DNA from: Alphaproteobacteria bacterium
GTDB taxonomy: Bacteria; Pseudomonadota; Alphaproteobacteria; Kiloniellales; DSM-21159
Reading direction: 5' to 3'
Assembly: GCA_030433005.1 (NCBI GenBank)
Contig: JAUILQ010000032.1
Coordinates: 1 to 58,509, forward strand
Length of the DNA stretch: 58,509 nucleotides
Shown here: in pieces, positions 44,307-53,565 of the stretch
Layout of the letters: each line of letters opens with the position of its first letter
How positions within the stretch are numbered: position 1 is the stretch's first letter
Notes under the pieces: generated by a model
Told to the model about the DNA's origin: nothing
Seen by the model: only the letters and a program-made list of their open reading frames with translations
Database searches by the model: none
Position numbers and translations under genes: made by a program

Positions 44307-46139
44307 TCAATCGGCGTCCATCGCGACCGGCACCTCCCGAGCCTCCGCCAGATAGGCCCGCCAGCCGCCGAGGGCGGTGATGTCGCGCGCCTCGGCGACG
44401 GCGACGGGCTCGCACAGGAAACCCTTCACCTGGCTGCCGTCCTCGAGCGACAGCGTGCCGATGCCGAGCGGTTGCGGGACGGTGCGCAGGAAGTCGCCGA
44501 AGCAGGCTTCGGGCAGCGCCCAGATCTCGAGCTCGATCGCCTGCCCCTCGCCGCGCGGCCGCCGGACCAGGCCGGGCTTGAAGGGCGGCCCGCCGGCCAG
44601 GGCATAGAGGCCGTAGCAGGGCGCCGTGCGCGCGCGGCGCAGGAAGCGGCCGCCGCGGCTCGTCAGGTCGCCGTTGAGCGGCAGGCCGCTCATGTGCGCG
44701 CCGACCACCGCCAGGGCGATCTCGTCGCCGGCCGGCTGCGCGTCGTCCGACGGCGCGGCGGGCACCGGCCAGCCGGTCGCGCCGCAGGTCACGCCGGCCG
44801 CCGCGTGCAGGCGTGCGGCCAGCGCCAGCGGGCGGTGATCCTGCCCGGCCGGGGCCAGCAGCGTGATCCCGCCCGGGCGGCCGTCGGCGCGCGGCCCGAG
44901 CGGCACGGCGACGCCGCAGAGGTCGAGCAGGTTGACGAAGTTGGTGTAGGTGCCGAGCCGGCTGTTCGGGCCGATCGGGTCGGCCGCCAGGTCGTAGAGG
45001 CCGTAGAAGGTCGGGATCGAGGGCACGCAGAGCAGGTCGACCCCGGCGACCGCCGGCGCCACGGCGCGCTTCAGCTCGGCCAGGCGATAGGCGGCGCGGA
45101 AGGCGTCGGTCGCCGAGAAGGCCGTCGCCTTCTCGACGACCTGCCGGGTCACGGGGTGCAGCGCCTCCGGATGGCCCGCCATGAAGTCTTCGACGACGGC
45201 GTGGCGCTCGGCGACCCAGGGGCCGTCGTAGAGCAGCTCGGCGACCGCGTAGAAGGGCTCGAAGTCGAGCGCGACGATTTCGCCGCCCTCTGCCTCGACC
45301 GCCGCCAGCGCCGCCTCGTAGCCCGCCGCCTGCTCGGCGTCGCCGAAGAAGCGGCGGCTGGCGTCGTCCGGGACGCCGACGCGGAATCGCTCGGGCAGCC
45401 CGCCGGGCGGCCGCAGCGGCAGCTTCCGCGAGTAGGCGTCGGCGGGATCGAAGCCGGCCATCGCCGAGAGCACCGAGAAGGCGTCGCCGCAGGCCAGGGC
45501 GAACACCGAGACGCTGTCCAGGCTGCGGCAGGCCGGCACCACCCCGCAGTTGGAGACAAGCCCGAGGCTCGGCTTCAGGCCGACGATGTTGTTGAGCGCC
45601 GCCGGCACCCGGCCGGAGCCCGCGGTGTCGGTGCCCAGGGCGAAGCCGACCAGGCCGCGCGCCACCGCCACCGCCGAGCCCGAGCTCGAGCCGCCCGGCA
45701 CGATCGCCGGGTCGAGCGCGTTCAGCGGCGGCGGATAGGGCGAGCGGACGCCGACCAGGCCGGTCGCGAACTGGTCGAGGTTGGTCTTGCCGAGGCAGAG
45801 CGCGCCGGCGGCGCGCAGCCGCGCGACGCAGTGGGCGTCGACCTCCGGCACATAGGCGTAGTCCGGACAGGCCGCCGTGGTCGGCAGGCCGGCGACGTCG
45901 ATGTTGTCCTTGACCGCGAAGGGCACGCCCCAGAGCGGCAGGTCGCCGGACGCCTCCAACGGCGGCAGCGCCTCGGCGGCGGCCAGGGCCTCGGCCTTCG
46001 GCAGCAGGGCGATGAAGATGCCGGGGTCGTCCGCCGCCGCGATCCGGCGGTAGAGCTCGTCGATCAGCGCCGCCGGCGTCAGGCCGTCGGCATAGGCGGC
46101 CCTCAGCGAGGCCAGGTCGAGGGGCAGCTGCTCTATCAC
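44307..46139 (-). CDS. atzF: Allophanate hydrolase
   Basis: This is a 610-residue amidase-signature enzyme with Lys77 in GVPFAVKDNID, the cis-Ser in PGGSSSGSAVAVA and the nucleophile Ser175 in TDTAGSGRVPAA, plus the C-terminal allophanate-hydrolase domain (about 455-610, ending LGGWRAYLAEARE). It splits allophanate to carbon dioxide and ammonia, the second step of urea or biuret breakdown. No urea carboxylase or biuret hydrolase is in the window. It is the last gene of an operon with an oligopeptide-type ABC transporter, 42 bp after the ATPase gene, which suggests an imported urea-like or amide nitrogen source. Confidence 0.9.
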   Translation of the reverse strand: MIEQLPLDLASLRAAYADGLTPAALIDELYRRIAAADDPGIFIALLPKAEALAAAEALPPLEASGDLPLWGVPFAVKDNIDVAGLPTTAACPDYAYVPEVDAHCVARLRAAGALCLGKTNLDQFATGLVGVRSPYPPPLNALDPAIVPGGSSSGSAVAVARGLVGFALGTDTAGSGRVPAALNNIVGLKPSLGLVSNCGVVPACRSLDSVSVFALACGDAFSVLSAMAGFDPADAYSRKLPLRPPGGLPERFRVGVPDDASRRFFGDAEQAAGYEAALAAVEAEGGEIVALDFEPFYAVAELLYDGPWVAERHAVVEDFMAGHPEALHPVTRQVVEKATAFSATDAFRAAYRLAELKRAVAPAVAGVDLLCVPSIPTFYGLYDLAADPIGPNSRLGTYTNFVNLLDLCGVAVPLGPRADGRPGGITLLAPAGQDHRPLALAARLHAAAGVTCGATGWPVPAAPSDDAQPAGDEIALAVVGAHMSGLPLNGDLTSRGGRFLRRARTAPCYGLYALAGGPPFKPGLVRRPRGEGQAIELEIWALPEACFGDFLRTVPQPLGIGTLSLEDGSQVKGFLCEPVAVAEARDITALGGWRAYLAEAREVPVAMDAD

Positions 46140-46181
46140 GTCGCTTCTTCTCTCTCGGAGGGGCTCGTCGCCCCGGGGAAA

Positions 46182-47849
46182 TCAGCGTGCGATGGCCCGG
46201 GCCGGCGGCGGCACCGTCGGCGCGCCGCCGCTCGGCGGCTTCGGCACGGCGTCGAGCAGGCTGCGCGTGTAGTCGCTTTCCGGCGCCGTCATGATGCGCT
46301 CGGCCGGACCCTGCTCGACGATCTCGCCGCCGCGCATCACGACGATGCGGTCGCAGAGCAGGCGCACGACCTGCAGGTCGTGGCTGACGAAGAGGTAGCT
46401 CATGCCGAGCCGCGCCTTGAGGTCGGCCAGCAGATTGAGCACCACCGCCTGGATCGAGACGTCGAGCGCCGCCGTCGGCTCGTCGAGGATCAGCAGCTTG
46501 GGCTCCAGCGCGATCGCCCGGGCGATGCCGACGCGCGCCTTCTGGCCGCCCGAGAGCTGATGCGGGAAGCGCTCGAGCAGCGGCTGCGGCAGGCCGACGA
46601 GGTCGGCCAGCTCCTCGACGCGCCGTCGGCGCGCGGCGCGGTCCAGGCCGCCGAGCCGGGCCAGCGGGTCGGCGATCGAGGCGCGCGCCGTGAAGCGCGG
46701 GTTGAGGCTGTCGGTCGCATCCTGGAAGACCAGCTGCAGCGAGGCGCGACGGGGGTCGCGGGCGAAGCGCCGCGACGGCGTCTTCGCCAGGTCGTCGCCG
46801 TCGAACAGGATCTCGCCGGCGGTCGGGTCGAGCAGGCGCATGATCATCGCAGAGGTCGTCGATTTGCCGCAGCCGGACTCGCCGACCAGGCCGACGCTCT
46901 CCGACTCGCGGATCGAGAAGCTGACGTCCTTGACGGCGTGCACCGGCGCGCCCTCGCCCTCGAAGGTCTTGGTCAGGCGGCGCACCTCGAGCAGCGCGCG
47001 GCCGCCGATCTGCACCGGCGGCGCCGGCGTGCGGGCCTCGGGCGGCAGCAGCTCGCGGATGCCGACGCCCTCGCGCGGCGTCGCCGCGACCAGCTTGCGG
47101 CTGTAGGGATGCTGCGGGTCGGCGAAGATCGCCGCCGCCGGCCCCTGCTCGACCAGCTCGCCGTCGCGCATCACCGCGACGCGGTCGCTGTAGGCTGCCG
47201 CGAGGCCAAGGTCGTGGGTGATCAGGATGGCGCTGAGGCCGCGCTCGCGGATCAGCTCGCTGACCAGGTCCATGACCGCCTTCTGGGTGGTCACGTCGAG
47301 GCCGGTGGTCGGCTCGTCGGCGATCAGCAGCTTGGGGTCGCAGGCCAGCGCCAGGGCGATGACGACGCGCTGGCACATGCCGCCCGACAGCTCGAAGGGA
47401 TAGGCGTGGTAGCGGCTGGCGGCATCGCGGATGCGCACCGCCTCCATCGCCTGGATCGCCTTGGCCCGCGCGTCCTGGCGGGTGGCCCGGCCGTGGCGCA
47501 GCAGCACGTCCTCGATCTGCCGGCCGACCTTGCGGATCGGGTTGAGCGCGGCGCGCGGGTTCTGGAAGATCATCGAGATCTCGCGCCCGCGGATGTCGGC
47601 CATATCGCGCTCGGCCGCGCGGCGCAGGTCCATGCCGCCGTAGGTGATCTCGCCGGCCCGGATCGTGCCGCCGGCGTCGAGGATGCGCATCAGCGCGTAG
47701 GAGGTCACCGACTTGCCGGAGCCGGACTCGCCGACGATCGCCAGGGTCTCTCCGCGCGCAACCTCCAAACTGACGCCGCGCACCGCCTCGACCGTGCCGC
47801 GGCGCGTGCGGAAGGCGACGGCGAGCTCCTTGATGTCGAGCAGGGCCAT
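46182..47849 (-). CDS. Dipeptide/oligopeptide-type ABC ATPase with two NBDs
   Basis: The 555-residue fusion carries DppD- and DppF-like halves. NBD1 (about 1-265): Walker A GESGSGKS, signature LSGGMCQRV, Walker B LLIADEPTTGLDVT. NBD2 (about 285-540): Walker A GESGCGKST, signature LSGGQKARVGIA, Walker B LLILDEPTAALDVS. Between them lies the usual oligopeptide C-terminal region ending PVQIGGRALLEV. It energises the two permeases upstream. Confidence 0.92.
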   Translation of the reverse strand: MALLDIKELAVAFRTRRGTVEAVRGVSLEVARGETLAIVGESGSGKSVTSYALMRILDAGGTIRAGEITYGGMDLRRAAERDMADIRGREISMIFQNPRAALNPIRKVGRQIEDVLLRHGRATRQDARAKAIQAMEAVRIRDAASRYHAYPFELSGGMCQRVVIALALACDPKLLIADEPTTGLDVTTQKAVMDLVSELIRERGLSAILITHDLGLAAAYSDRVAVMRDGELVEQGPAAAIFADPQHPYSRKLVAATPREGVGIRELLPPEARTPAPPVQIGGRALLEVRRLTKTFEGEGAPVHAVKDVSFSIRESESVGLVGESGCGKSTTSAMIMRLLDPTAGEILFDGDDLAKTPSRRFARDPRRASLQLVFQDATDSLNPRFTARASIADPLARLGGLDRAARRRRVEELADLVGLPQPLLERFPHQLSGGQKARVGIARAIALEPKLLILDEPTAALDVSIQAVVLNLLADLKARLGMSYLFVSHDLQVVRLLCDRIVVMRGGEIVEQGPAERIMTAPESDYTRSLLDAVPKPPSGGAPTVPPPARAIAR

Positions 47850-47865
47850 GGGACCGCTCCTTGCC

Positions 47866-48750
47866 TCAGGTGCGCAGGCGCGGATCGACCATGTCGCGCA
47901 GGCCGTCGCCGAGCAGGTTGAAGGTGAAGACCGCGAGCATCAGCGCGAGGCCGGGGAACAGCGCCAGCCACCACTCGCCGGAGACGATGAAGTTGGCGCC
48001 CTCGGCGACCATGATGCCCCACTCGGCGGTCGGCGGGCGCACGCCCAGGCCGATGAACGACAGGCCGGCGGCGTTGAGGATCGCCCAGCCGAGGTTCAGC
48101 GAGACCTGGACCATCATCGGCGGCAGGGCGTTGGGGAAGATGTGCACGGCGAGCACCCGCCAGTCGGCGTTGCCCGACAGCTTGGCCGCCAGCGCGAAGC
48201 CGGCGTTGCGCCGGATGTTGACCTCGGCGCGCACCAGGCGGGCGTAGAAGGGCACGTTGATGATCGCGGTCGCGTAGACGACGTTCTCGATGGTGTTGCC
48301 CATCGCCGCGACGATGCCCATCGCCAGCACGAACAGCGGGAAGGCCATGATGGTGTCGAGCACCCGGCTGGCGATGCGGTCGGTCCAGCCGCCCCAGTAG
48401 CCGGATGCCGCGCCCAGCACCGAGCCGACCAGGAACGACAGCGCGACCGCCGAGACCGAGATCGCCATGTCCAGGCGGGTCGCGACCAGGACTCGGCTGA
48501 AGACGTCGCGGCCCAGGTTGTCGGTGCCGAACCAATGATCCCACGACGGCGGCTGCAGCGCCCGCGCGGCGTTCGAGGCGTAGGGGTCGTAGGGCGCGAC
48601 GGCCGGCCCGAACAGCGCCGCGAAGACCAGCAGCGCCAGCATCGCGAAGGCGAACAGCGTCACCGGGTTGGAGCGCAGCACGTAGACGACGTGGCGCAGC
48701 GCGCTCGAACCGCCGGCGCCGCCGCCGCTGTGGAGGGAGACGTCAGCCAT
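47866..48750 (-). CDS. Dipeptide-type ABC transporter permease (DppC-like)
   Basis: The 294-residue permease has an N-terminal Gly/Ser segment, DPYASNAARALQPPSWDHWFGTDNLGRDVFSRVL (the DppC hallmark) and the EAA loop ALAAKLSGNADWRVLAVHIFPNALPP. Its ATG shares one base with the stop of the DppB-like gene (TGATG). Sixteen bp separate it from the ATPase gene. Confidence 0.92.
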   Translation of the reverse strand: MADVSLHSGGGAGGSSALRHVVYVLRSNPVTLFAFAMLALLVFAALFGPAVAPYDPYASNAARALQPPSWDHWFGTDNLGRDVFSRVLVATRLDMAISVSAVALSFLVGSVLGAASGYWGGWTDRIASRVLDTIMAFPLFVLAMGIVAAMGNTIENVVYATAIINVPFYARLVRAEVNIRRNAGFALAAKLSGNADWRVLAVHIFPNALPPMMVQVSLNLGWAILNAAGLSFIGLGVRPPTAEWGIMVAEGANFIVSGEWWLALFPGLALMLAVFTFNLLGDGLRDMVDPRLRT

Positions 48751-49772
48751 CAGTTCTCGAACCCGATGCGCGGATCGATCAGCGTGTAGGCGATGTCGAT
48801 CGCGAGGTTGAGCGCCACGAACAGCAGCGCCATGGCGAGCACGAAGCCCTGCACCGCCGCGTAGTCCGAGACGACCAGGGCGTCGACGGCGTAGGAGCCG
48901 ATGCCCGGCCAGGCGAAGACCTTCTCGACCAGGACGTTGGCGCCCAGGGTGAAGGAGAAGACCATGCCCAGCGTGGTGATCACCGGCAGCATCGCGTTGT
49001 GGAAGGCGTAGCGGTAGATCACGGTCGGCCGGGTCAGCCCGGCGGCGCGCGCCGTGCGCACGAAGTCGGCGGACAGCGCCTGCAGCATCGCCGCGCGGGT
49101 GATCCGGCAGATCGGCGCCAGGGTGAAGAGCGCCAGGGTGACCGCCGGCAGCACGATCTGGCGCGCGGCGCCCCACCAGGTCTCCCAGTCGCCGGCCAGC
49201 GCCGCGTCGACCAGGAAGAAGCCGGTGACCCGCGGCGGCTCCAGGTAGATGAAGTCGAGCCGGCCGATCGGCGTCGGCGCCAGGCCGAGCAGGTAGTAGA
49301 AGACGTAGATCAGCGCGAGGCCGGTGAAGAAGGTCGGCAGCGAGACGCCGGCGGTGACCAGCACCCGGCAGAGATGGTCGGCCCAGGAGCCGGGCCGGGT
49401 CGCCGCCAGCACGCCGAGCGGGATGGCGACGCCGCAGGACAGCAGCAGCGCGGTCAGGGTCAGCTCGAGCGAGGCCGGCAGGCGCCGGGCCAGCTCGGTG
49501 ACGACCGGCTGGCCGGTCGAGATCGATTCGCCCAGGTCGCCGCGCAGCAGGTCGCCGACGTAGAGCACGAACTGCTCGGGCAGCGACTTGTCGAGGCCGA
49601 GCGCCGTGCGGATCTCGGCGATCGAGGCCTCGTCCGCGGCGGCCCCGGCGAAGTAGACCGCCGGGTCGCCGGGCAGCGCGCGGGTCAGCACGAAGGTGAC
49701 GATCACCACGCCGACCACGACGGGGGCCGCCTGCGCGACCCGCGACAGGATCGTCTTCAGGCGGCCCGCCAT
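48750..49772 (-). CDS. Dipeptide-type ABC transporter permease (DppB-like)
   Basis: The 340-residue permease has TFVLTRALPGDPAVYFAGAAADEASIAEIRTALGLDKSLPEQFVLYV, the DppB opening, and six membrane helices. The EAA-like loop reads DFVRTARAAGLTRPTVIYRYAFHNAMLPV. It starts 4 bp after the receptor gene stop. Confidence 0.92.
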   Translation of the reverse strand: MAGRLKTILSRVAQAAPVVVGVVIVTFVLTRALPGDPAVYFAGAAADEASIAEIRTALGLDKSLPEQFVLYVGDLLRGDLGESISTGQPVVTELARRLPASLELTLTALLLSCGVAIPLGVLAATRPGSWADHLCRVLVTAGVSLPTFFTGLALIYVFYYLLGLAPTPIGRLDFIYLEPPRVTGFFLVDAALAGDWETWWGAARQIVLPAVTLALFTLAPICRITRAAMLQALSADFVRTARAAGLTRPTVIYRYAFHNAMLPVITTLGMVFSFTLGANVLVEKVFAWPGIGSYAVDALVVSDYAAVQGFVLAMALLFVALNLAIDIAYTLIDPRIGFEN

Positions 49773-49776
49773 GGCC

Positions 49777-51432
49777 TCAGCTCCGCTCCAGCCCGCGCGC
49801 GTCGAGCTGGCGATGGAACCAGTACTCGTAGCCCGTGGCGCCGTTGGTGCCGACGTTGAGCGCCGGCTGCCACAGCGGGATGCGCGGCAGGTCCTCGATG
49901 GCGATCTCGAACAGCCGCTTGATCTTCGGCGCGTACTCGGGATTGTCGGTCGGCATGTGCAGGGTCTCGTCGACCAGCGTCTCGACCTCGGGATTGGCGT
50001 AGTTCGACGAGTTGAACAGGTGGCCTTCCTTGTAGGCCCAGAAGAAGTAGTAGCAGGGGTAGTTCAGCCAGCCGCCGAAGTTCTCCAGGTGCATCGGCAG
50101 CCGCTTCTCGACCAGGCAGGCGGTGCGCCAGTTGGCCCCGGGGATCTTCTCGATGGTCGCGGCGATGCCGAGCTTGGCCAGGTTCTCCTGGATCAGCAGC
50201 GCCGTCGGCTCCATCCAGTCGGCGAGGCCCAGGCTGATCGACAGCGGCACCTCGAAGCCCGAGGCGAAGCCGCTCTTGGCCAGGTGCTCCCTGGCGCGGT
50301 CGAGGTCGGTCTCGTAGGGGAAGGGCCGCGGCCAGTCGGTCGTCTCGACGGCAGCGTCGCCGCCCCACATCGGCGCGCCGCGCCCGTAGGCCGCGGTCTG
50401 GAAGATGTCCGCGTAGGGGATCGCGTAGGCGACCGCCTTGCGCACGTCGGGATCCTGGAAGGGCTCGAAGCTGTAGTTCAGCCCGACGCAGTGGATGCAG
50501 TTCTCGATCGGCGTCGAGAAGATCGAGACCGTCTCGGACTCGGCCAGCTCCTGGGCGTCCTTGTTCGGCAGGTCGAAGTTGATCTGCACGTCGCCGCGCT
50601 CCAGCAGGGCGCGCCGGTTGGAGGGGTTCGGCACCTCGCGGACGATGACCCGCTTGACGCCCGGCAGCGGCCCGCCGGCCCAGTCGTCGTTGCGCTCGTA
50701 GACCAGCTGCTGGCCCGGGTCCCAGCGCGTCACCTTGAAGGCGCCCGAGCCGGCCGGGTTCTGGTGCAGGTACTCCATCGCCCAGGGGTCGTCGGCCGTG
50801 GCGTTGGCCTTGGCGACCTCGGAGTTGATGACGATCGGCACCGGCACCGCGAGGTCCGGCAGGGTCAGCTTCGAGGGATGCAGCAGCTTGACCCGGAAGG
50901 TCTTCTCGTCGACGGCCTCGAACTGCGAGGGCTCGACCAGCAGGCCGGCCTTCATCTGCACGGTCGGGAAGCCGCCGACCGTGACCGCGCGCTCGAACGA
51001 CCAGCGCACGTCCTCGGCGGTGACCGGCTTGCCGTCCCAGAAGGTGGCATCGGGCTTCAGGTGGAAGGTGATCGAGTCCTCGGCGATGTCCCAGCTCTCG
51101 GCGAGCTCCGGCACGATCGTCTCGTAGTCGTAGGACAGGCCGCCGTCCGGCGTCTCCTTGGTGCCGAAGGAGACCAGGCGGTCGTAGACGTTGACCGCGA
51201 CCTGATAGCTGGCGCGGTTGGTGCCGGTGCGGTGCAGGTCCAGGCTGTTGATCGTCTGGCCGGTGACCACGACCAGGGTCTCGGCGGCCTGGGCGCTGGC
51301 CGGCAGCGCCTTGAGGAACGGCAGGACCCCGGCGCCCAGCGCCGTCGCCCCCGACATCTGCAGGAAGCGGCGCCGGCTGGCGCCGGTCAGGCTGCCGGCG
51401 AAGCCGCCGGGAAGGGTCTTGGACTGGGTCAT
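49777..51432 (-). CDS. Peptide/nickel-type ABC substrate-binding protein, Tat-exported
   Basis: This is a 551-residue family-5 periplasmic receptor. The leader GASRRRFLQMSGATALGAGVLPFL has a twin-arginine motif and a cleavage region PASAQA near residue 47. The mature part shows VPELAESWDIAEDSITFHLKPDATFWDGKPVTAEDVRWSFER, the family signature. Start ATG 51432 is chosen. Ligands of this family range from peptides to nickel and glycosides; linkage to allophanate hydrolase suggests an amide or ureide (inference). The gene is divergent from a LysR regulator. Confidence 0.9.
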   Translation of the reverse strand: MTQSKTLPGGFAGSLTGASRRRFLQMSGATALGAGVLPFLKALPASAQAAETLVVVTGQTINSLDLHRTGTNRASYQVAVNVYDRLVSFGTKETPDGGLSYDYETIVPELAESWDIAEDSITFHLKPDATFWDGKPVTAEDVRWSFERAVTVGGFPTVQMKAGLLVEPSQFEAVDEKTFRVKLLHPSKLTLPDLAVPVPIVINSEVAKANATADDPWAMEYLHQNPAGSGAFKVTRWDPGQQLVYERNDDWAGGPLPGVKRVIVREVPNPSNRRALLERGDVQINFDLPNKDAQELAESETVSIFSTPIENCIHCVGLNYSFEPFQDPDVRKAVAYAIPYADIFQTAAYGRGAPMWGGDAAVETTDWPRPFPYETDLDRAREHLAKSGFASGFEVPLSISLGLADWMEPTALLIQENLAKLGIAATIEKIPGANWRTACLVEKRLPMHLENFGGWLNYPCYYFFWAYKEGHLFNSSNYANPEVETLVDETLHMPTDNPEYAPKIKRLFEIAIEDLPRIPLWQPALNVGTNGATGYEYWFHRQLDARGLERS

Positions 51433-51583
51433 CGCGCTCTGCCTCTCTGTTGCCGGCCGGTGCGCGGCGGCGCCCGACCTTGGTCTGAGGCGGAGGCTAG
51501 GAGGCGGCGACTGTGTCCGTCTTCTGCTATTGTCGAACCCTACCGGTGAAAAAAATGCACCAGTCGGGAAAGAGCCCAACGGC

Positions 51584-52492
51584 ATGAGGCACTTGCAGAC
51601 CTATCGCTACATCGACGCCGTCTCGAAAACCGGCTCGATCCGCAAGGCGGCGGAGGATCTGAACCTCACGCCCTCGGCGCTCAACCGGCGCATCCAGGCC
51701 TTCGAGGAGGAGCTCGGCACGCCGGTCTTCGAGCGCCTGCCGCGCGGCGTGCGCCTCAATACCGTCGGCGAGCTGCTGATCCAGCACATCCGCGGCCAGA
51801 TCTCCGACCTGGAGCGCCTGAAGTCGCGCATCGCCGACCTCGAGGGCATCCGCCGCGGCCACGTCTCGATCGCCTGCAGCCAGGCCCTGCTGCCCTACTT
51901 CCTGCCGCGCCAGATCGCCCGCTACCGCCGCCAGCACCCGGCCGTGACCTTCTCGGTCCTGCCGCGCGACCGCGCCGCCGCCGAGCAGGAGCTGGTCGAC
52001 TACAGCTGCGACCTGGCGCTGGTCTTCGAGCCGGCGCGCCTGGCCGAGTTCCAGACCCTGGCGGTGGTGCCGCAGCCGGTCCACGCGGTCATGGCACCGG
52101 GCCACCCGCTGGCCGGCCGGGACAGCCTGCGGCTGCGCGACTGCCTGCGCTACCCGCTGTGCCTACCGACGGCGCCCTTCGGCGTGCGCCGGCTGCTCGA
52201 GGAGGCGGCGCTGCGCAAGGCCGAGACGCTGTCGCCGCTGGTCGAGTCGGACTCCTTCGAGTTCCTGCGCCACTACGCCATGGCCGAGGAGCTGCTCGCC
52301 TTCCAGATCCCGATCGGCCTGAAGCCGCCGCAGGGCCCCGGCGACCTGGTCAGCCGGCCGCTCGACGAGCGCGACCTGCCGGCCGGCGCGCTGCTGCTCG
52401 GCCAGCTCAGGCACCGCGCCCTGCCGGTCGCCTCGGCGCGCTTCGCCGACCAGCTGCTGACCGCCTTCCAGGCCGAGTTCGCCATGGCGTGA
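51584..52492 (+). CDS. LysR-family transcriptional regulator
   Basis: The 302-residue regulator has a winged helix (about 3-62) with SGSIRKAAEDLNLTPSALNRRIQAFEEELGTPVFERLPRGVRL-like content, the linker helix and an effector-binding domain starting GHVSIACSQALLPYFLPRQI. ATG 51584 fits the HTH start (RHLQTYRYIDAV). The 151-bp divergent gap to the ABC receptor gene is the expected site of control; an ACCGGT palindrome is at 51542-51547. It probably regulates the transporter-allophanate hydrolase operon. Confidence 0.88.
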   Translation: MRHLQTYRYIDAVSKTGSIRKAAEDLNLTPSALNRRIQAFEEELGTPVFERLPRGVRLNTVGELLIQHIRGQISDLERLKSRIADLEGIRRGHVSIACSQALLPYFLPRQIARYRRQHPAVTFSVLPRDRAAAEQELVDYSCDLALVFEPARLAEFQTLAVVPQPVHAVMAPGHPLAGRDSLRLRDCLRYPLCLPTAPFGVRRLLEEAALRKAETLSPLVESDSFEFLRHYAMAEELLAFQIPIGLKPPQGPGDLVSRPLDERDLPAGALLLGQLRHRALPVASARFADQLLTAFQAEFAMA

Positions 52493-52520
52493 CGCCGGCA
52501 GGCGGCGGCGTCACGCCATG
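52483..52520. terminator. Bidirectional hairpin between convergent genes
   Basis: CATGGCGTGACGCCG (52483-52497) pairs over 15 bp with CGGCGTCACGCCATG (52506-52520), loop of 8 nt. It includes the LysR stop codon. No T-run follows, but a perfect stem of this length between convergent genes probably separates their transcripts. Confidence 0.6.
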
Positions 52521-52525
52521 AGCCG

Positions 52526-53503
52526 TCAGTCGGCGGGACAGGTCACGCTCTTGACCAGCTCGCCGTGCTGGAAGCAGCTGCGCTCGGCCGGATAGGTCGT
52601 GCCGTCGACGGTGAAGGCGTGGCGGGTCATCCAGCCGTGCATCCGGCCGTTCCGGGTCGGCCCTTCCGAGACCAGCCGCTTGCCGTTGTAGGCGCGCATG
52701 TGGCCGGTTCCGTCGGCGCGACGCTCGGTGACGTTCATGCCGTAGAGGCCCAACTCGGCGTTGCGCGTGAAGACGACCAGCGGCTCGGTCTCGTAGCCGG
52801 GCCCCATCGCCAGGTAGCTGTAGCTGGCGGTCGGCGCCTCGCCGATCTCGTTGAGGAAGGCCCAGTGGTGGTTCTGGGCCTCGAGGGCGCCGTCGGAGCC
52901 CGCCTCGAAGGTCGCGTTGCGGATCACCGCGATGTGCCGGGTGGGACCGACGCGGACGCCGTCCCGCCAGGTCGCACGGATCCGCTCCACCGTGTCGGTG
53001 ACGATGACGCGGGCCTGCTGGCCTTCGCCGTAGCGGTCGACCGAGCGGCTGCGGCCGACGATCTCGGCCGGCCCCTCGACGCCGGACGGGCCGCAGTCGC
53101 CGGAGACGACCCGCACCTCGATCGCGTCCAGGTCGGTGACGCTGACCAGTCCGTGCTCGGCGTAGGCACGCTGCTGCTCGTCGTAGTCGGTACCCTTGAG
53201 CAGCCTGTAGGCCTCCTTCGGCGCCAGCCGGCAGACCGTCGGCGCGTCCGCCTCCAGCGCCGCCGCGTCGCGGCCGAAGCGCGCGTAGTCGGCTTCGAAC
53301 TCGCGCACGATCGCCTGCAGCTTCGGATCGGCGAACACCGGGTTGCCCTCGGCCGCCAGCCGGGCCGACTCGGCCCGCTGGCTGCTCTCGGCCATGCCCT
53401 GGGCGATCGAGGTCGAGGCGGCGGCGCAGCCGGCGAGGCCGGCGGCGAGGACCAGGAGCACGCTGCGGAGCGCCGTCCGGCGCAAGACCATACCGTCGAC
53501 CAT
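52526..53503 (-). CDS. Putative lipoprotein, uncharacterised
   Basis: The 325-residue exported protein has a leader with a lipobox-like LAAGLAGC at about residues 19-26. The body has no domain I recognise. NGKRLVSEGPTRNGRMHGWMTRHAF near the C-terminus resembles a MORN/YwqK-type repeat. Cysteines at the end (RSCFQHGELVKSVTCPAD) could form a disulfide. Start ATG 53503 follows AAGGGAATCGACAGGC. It lies 62 bp after the next exported-protein gene and may be co-transcribed with it. Confidence 0.65.
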   Translation of the reverse strand: MVDGMVLRRTALRSVLLVLAAGLAGCAAASTSIAQGMAESSQRAESARLAAEGNPVFADPKLQAIVREFEADYARFGRDAAALEADAPTVCRLAPKEAYRLLKGTDYDEQQRAYAEHGLVSVTDLDAIEVRVVSGDCGPSGVEGPAEIVGRSRSVDRYGEGQQARVIVTDTVERIRATWRDGVRVGPTRHIAVIRNATFEAGSDGALEAQNHHWAFLNEIGEAPTASYSYLAMGPGYETEPLVVFTRNAELGLYGMNVTERRADGTGHMRAYNGKRLVSEGPTRNGRMHGWMTRHAFTVDGTTYPAERSCFQHGELVKSVTCPAD

Positions 53504-53565
53504 GCCTGTCGATTCCCTTGCAGTTGGCTGTCGTGGAGAGAGGGCGTCCGCGAGCGCCCGGTCAG

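Noticed and set aside
42327..47921. A 1864-codon open frame spanning AsmA, allophanate hydrolase and the ABC ATPase
   Set aside because: It overlaps three well-supported genes in other frames; its product is Arg/Ala/Gly-rich low-complexity sequence, the usual shadow in a very GC-rich genome.
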